From: Microbacter sp049976245
Lineage (GTDB): Bacteria; Bacteroidota; Bacteroidia; Bacteroidales; Paludibacteraceae
Length of the DNA stretch: 64,000 nt
Assembly: GCA_049976245.1 (NCBI GenBank)
Contig: JBMFIQ010000011.1
Coordinates: 4,909 to 68,908, forward strand
Reading direction: 5' to 3'
A program made the translations under genes and the position numbers. This document shows, piece by piece, positions 61,869 to 64,000 of this stretch (the stretch's first letter is position 1; every line of letters starts with the position of its first letter). The notes beneath the pieces were generated by a model. That model did no database searches. It was given only the letters and a program-made list of their open reading frames with translations, and was not told the origin of the DNA.

Positions 61869-61924
61869 ATGGAACTTGTCAAATAGTCATTCTCAGAATC
61901 ATAAATTATTAATGGCTTGTTTCA
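61869..61924 (-). repeat. Dispersed inverted-repeat leader element, copy 4 (before lpxK)
   Basis: In lpxK orientation it reads TGAAACAAGCCATTAAT ... GACAAGTTCCAT. TTATG and ATGACTATTTG blocks are shared with copy 1, but the inner hairpin is ATTCT-G-AGAAT, a compensated change from ATGCT/AGCAT. The leader to the lpxK ATG ends ACAAACAGATGAAA. Confidence 0.75.
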
Positions 61925-61975
61925 GATCAAAAAAACAATCAACGCCGTTGAACAATTATGCACTCAATAAAGACA

Positions 61976-62016
61976 CTCAAACCTTCGGCAACCACTGAAT
62001 GATCCGAAGGTTTGAG
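61976..62016 (-). terminator. Terminator behind sppA
   Basis: CTCAAACCTTCGG and its exact complement form a 13-bp stem with a 15-nt loop, followed on the minus strand by TGTCTTTATTG. It separates sppA from lpxK despite their conserved adjacency. Confidence 0.8.
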
Positions 62017-62041
62017 CTGCTCTTGCGCCAATCGTCTTTTT

Positions 62042-63796
62042 TTATTTTATTTGGAGCGAAAAAGGCATTAACGCCTGAATACCTTGCAAATGCACCGCTT
62101 CCTTCATTTGTTTGAAATAGGGATACATGGCTCCAAGTTGCGCTTTTTCAACGCGTGTCTCTATGCCTTCGTTCAAATTATCCATTAATTTTTCAACAAT
62201 GCTTTTTTGTTTTGGATAATAAACCAATTGATATTGCGACAAATGAGCCCGTTTCGCAATGAGACGAACGGCATCATCCAAATTTCCCAACAGATCGACC
62301 AATCCGATTTGTTTGCCCTGTTCGCCTGTCCACACTCTTCCTTCGGCAATCTTTTTAATTTCTTCGGGCGATTTGTGACGTCCTTGTGCCACGTGATCAA
62401 CAAACGTCTCGTACGTGTTGTTCACATAAGCCTGCATCAAATTTCGTTCTTCCAGTGTAAACGGACGGGTAAAGGTAGGAAAATCACTCATTTTATTGGT
62501 TTTGACATCATCAAAGCTGATCCCGATCTTTTGGGTCAATCCCTGCACATCCGGAATCAAGCCAAATACTCCGATCGATCCGGTAATCGTATTGGGTTCG
62601 GCCATGATGGTATCGGCATTGCACGAAATGTAATAACCTCCCGATGCTGCATAATCGCCCATGGAAACAAATAACGGTTTTTTTGCTTTGATCAATGACA
62701 ATTCTCTCCATATCAATTCAGATCCCATAGCACTGCCTCCGGGAGAATTGACCCGAAGTACAACGGCTTTGATGTGATCATCTTGTCGGATATCGGCCAA
62801 TGTTTTGACCAACTCTTCCGAATTGATCCCGTCCGGATTGGGGCCATCAATTTCTCCCACCGCATAAACAACGGCAATTTTATCTTTGGAATAGGTTGTT
62901 TTTTCGACAGCATTTTTCATGGCATTTAACTTCACCACCGACAAGTTTTCTTTGTCGTTTAACCCGATTTTCTTTTTCAACAACGATTGCATCTGATCGT
63001 CGTAGAGGACGGAATCGATCAAGTGAGAAGCCAGCACTTTGGAAGCAGGCTGAAAAGCCATATCTTCATCAGCCAGCGCATTCAGTTGTTCAATAGTCAA
63101 ATGACGGGATTGCGAAACATCCTGCAACGTGGTATTCCAAACCGAACCTAAAAATGATGTCACCTGCAAGCGGTTGTCAGGGCTCATTTTGGTATTTATA
63201 AATGGCTCCACGGCTGACTTGAATGTGCCGACGCGCACCACTTGCACGTTGATGCCAAGTTTGTCCAATGTGCCTTTAAAGAATGTTGTTTGAGCCGAAA
63301 GCCCTTGCCAGTTTAACATGCCTGCCGGATTTAAAAACACCTTATCGGCAACGCTGGCCACATAGTAAGCGCCTTGTGTATAAATGTTGCCATAGGCGTA
63401 AACAAATTTTCCCGATGATTTGAAATCAATCAAGGCCTGACGAATGGCTCTCAGTGTAGCCGGCGGTGCTATCAAAGCACCTGTTTTGATGTAGATTCCT
63501 TTAATGTTGTCATTGGTTTTTGCCTTGTGAATGGCCGTCACAATGTCATTCAATCCCATGGTTAAATCCTGATTGGCCAATGTGCCAAAAATGGTTGAGA
63601 AAGGATCTTCGGCGCTTCGTTCAACCACTTCGCCGCTCAGCGAGAGTTGAAAAATGCTGTTGGGCTTAATGGCGGTTTGTGTCTTTGAAGCTGACGATAC
63701 TGCCGTGAGAATGCCTATGCCAATGATGACGGCAATGATTCCTGCTGCGACAATGGCGACAAATGTGGCTAATACAATTTTGAAAAAATTCTTCAT
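62042..63796 (-). CDS. sppA: Signal peptide peptidase SppA (long, 67-kDa type)
   Basis: SppA is a membrane-bound serine protease that degrades cleaved signal peptides. The 584-residue product has an N-terminal anchor (about 5-30) and the two tandem ClpP-like domains of the long form. The first domain supplies the catalytic lysine in VGTFKSAVEPF near residues 185-195, and the second the nucleophilic serine in GDYAASGGYYIS near 379-390. The start is the ATG at 63796. About 200 bp of upstream sequence in the window shows no clear promoter element. Confidence 0.95.
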   Translation of the reverse strand: MKNFFKIVLATFVAIVAAGIIAVIIGIGILTAVSSASKTQTAIKPNSIFQLSLSGEVVERSAEDPFSTIFGTLANQDLTMGLNDIVTAIHKAKTNDNIKGIYIKTGALIAPPATLRAIRQALIDFKSSGKFVYAYGNIYTQGAYYVASVADKVFLNPAGMLNWQGLSAQTTFFKGTLDKLGINVQVVRVGTFKSAVEPFINTKMSPDNRLQVTSFLGSVWNTTLQDVSQSRHLTIEQLNALADEDMAFQPASKVLASHLIDSVLYDDQMQSLLKKKIGLNDKENLSVVKLNAMKNAVEKTTYSKDKIAVVYAVGEIDGPNPDGINSEELVKTLADIRQDDHIKAVVLRVNSPGGSAMGSELIWRELSLIKAKKPLFVSMGDYAASGGYYISCNADTIMAEPNTITGSIGVFGLIPDVQGLTQKIGISFDDVKTNKMSDFPTFTRPFTLEERNLMQAYVNNTYETFVDHVAQGRHKSPEEIKKIAEGRVWTGEQGKQIGLVDLLGNLDDAVRLIAKRAHLSQYQLVYYPKQKSIVEKLMDNLNEGIETRVEKAQLGAMYPYFKQMKEAVHLQGIQALMPFSLQIK

Positions 63797-64000
63797 GGAT
63801 GGGTGGATTTAGTTGTGTTGATAAAGAAAATCGCTAACTTTTTTAATATCAAAAAAACCGAGTGTGTCTTTTTTGCATCCTCCCTCAATCTTTTGCAATC
63901 ACCTCATAAAGAGTTCATTCTTTTTCACTATAAACCGACAAAAATCAAAAATCGTCGATTTCTATTTTTAATTGCTTGAATATCTGATATCTGTAAAATT

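Noticed and set aside
30536..61924. Repeat element as an ECF sigma promoter (TGAAAC as a -35 box)
   Set aside because: The first arm resembles an ECF -35 box, but no conserved -10 motif appears 16-18 bp downstream across copies. Kept only as an alternative.
1..64000. CRISPR array, prophage, integrative element, rRNA operon or known riboswitch
   Set aside because: No regularly spaced direct repeats, integrase, transposase, structural phage genes or recognisable aptamer cores were seen.

Overview
This window is a contiguous stretch of a Bacteroidota chromosome, most likely order Bacteroidales. The evidence is a SusC/SusD pair with a membrane-spanning hybrid sensor-regulator, TAnnTTTG promoter elements in front of many genes, almost no Shine-Dalgarno sequences, a lipid A gene next to sppA and punA, and a lipoprotein TamA/BamA homologue. 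Base composition looks moderately AT-rich and even. I see no phage, integrase, intact insertion sequence, rRNA operon or CRISPR array. The genus cannot be settled by eye.

Layout. 0.1-8.3 kb (+): queA, the tldD/pmbA protease pair, a sigma-54 activator without receiver domain, a LOG-family phosphoribohydrolase, a DUF4271-like membrane protein and hemD (TTG start). 8.3-16.8 kb (-): mazG, mntP, a LeuA/citramalate-synthase-type enzyme, fabG, prfA, a polytopic membrane protein, a flavin reductase, pyrI and a small outer-membrane barrel that separates pyrI from pyrB. 17-24.4 kb: pyrB, aroK, aroB, an aldo/keto reductase, a non-coding stretch, tRNA-Pro(CGG) directly behind secG, a TPR-like protein, lptE, def and ruvX. 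24.5-28.8 kb (-): a fused trehalose-6-phosphate synthase/phosphatase and a GH15 glucoamylase-like enzyme.

29-46.9 kb is the accessory centrepiece: a polysaccharide utilisation locus (PUL). One strand reads GH3 - SusC - SusD - surface glycan-binding lipoprotein - GH30 - GH30 - GH16 - GH5. A divergent regulator follows, with a periplasmic beta-propeller, one membrane helix and a cytoplasmic LuxR-type HTH but no histidine kinase. The enzyme set points to a beta-1,3/beta-1,6-glucan of laminarin or fungal-wall type. Several strong hairpins punctuate the PUL transcript.

47-64 kb: an FKBP-type lipoprotein isomerase, an MFS transporter, the hddA-gmhA-hddC heptose nucleotide cluster, a SpoIID-domain protein, a TamL-like outer-membrane protein, an AddB-like nuclease, a beta-hydroxyacid dehydrogenase, and sppA-lpxK-punA.

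The most unusual feature is a dispersed intergenic element of about 57-62 bp, seen six times. It has imperfect terminal inverted repeats (TGAAAC.AGC ... GAGTTYCAT) and a second, sequence-variable inner hairpin. Every copy has the same orientation relative to the next start codon downstream. In four copies the similarity runs on through a leader ending CGTATGAAA, where ATG is the start codon of the next gene or of a 19-codon leader ORF. Inner stems differ in sequence but keep pairing, which argues for a structured leader RNA or hairpin-forming DNA element. I do not recognise it as a named family. All starts were re-judged; many genes are annotated with a start downstream of the longest possible one, for reasons given in each entry.
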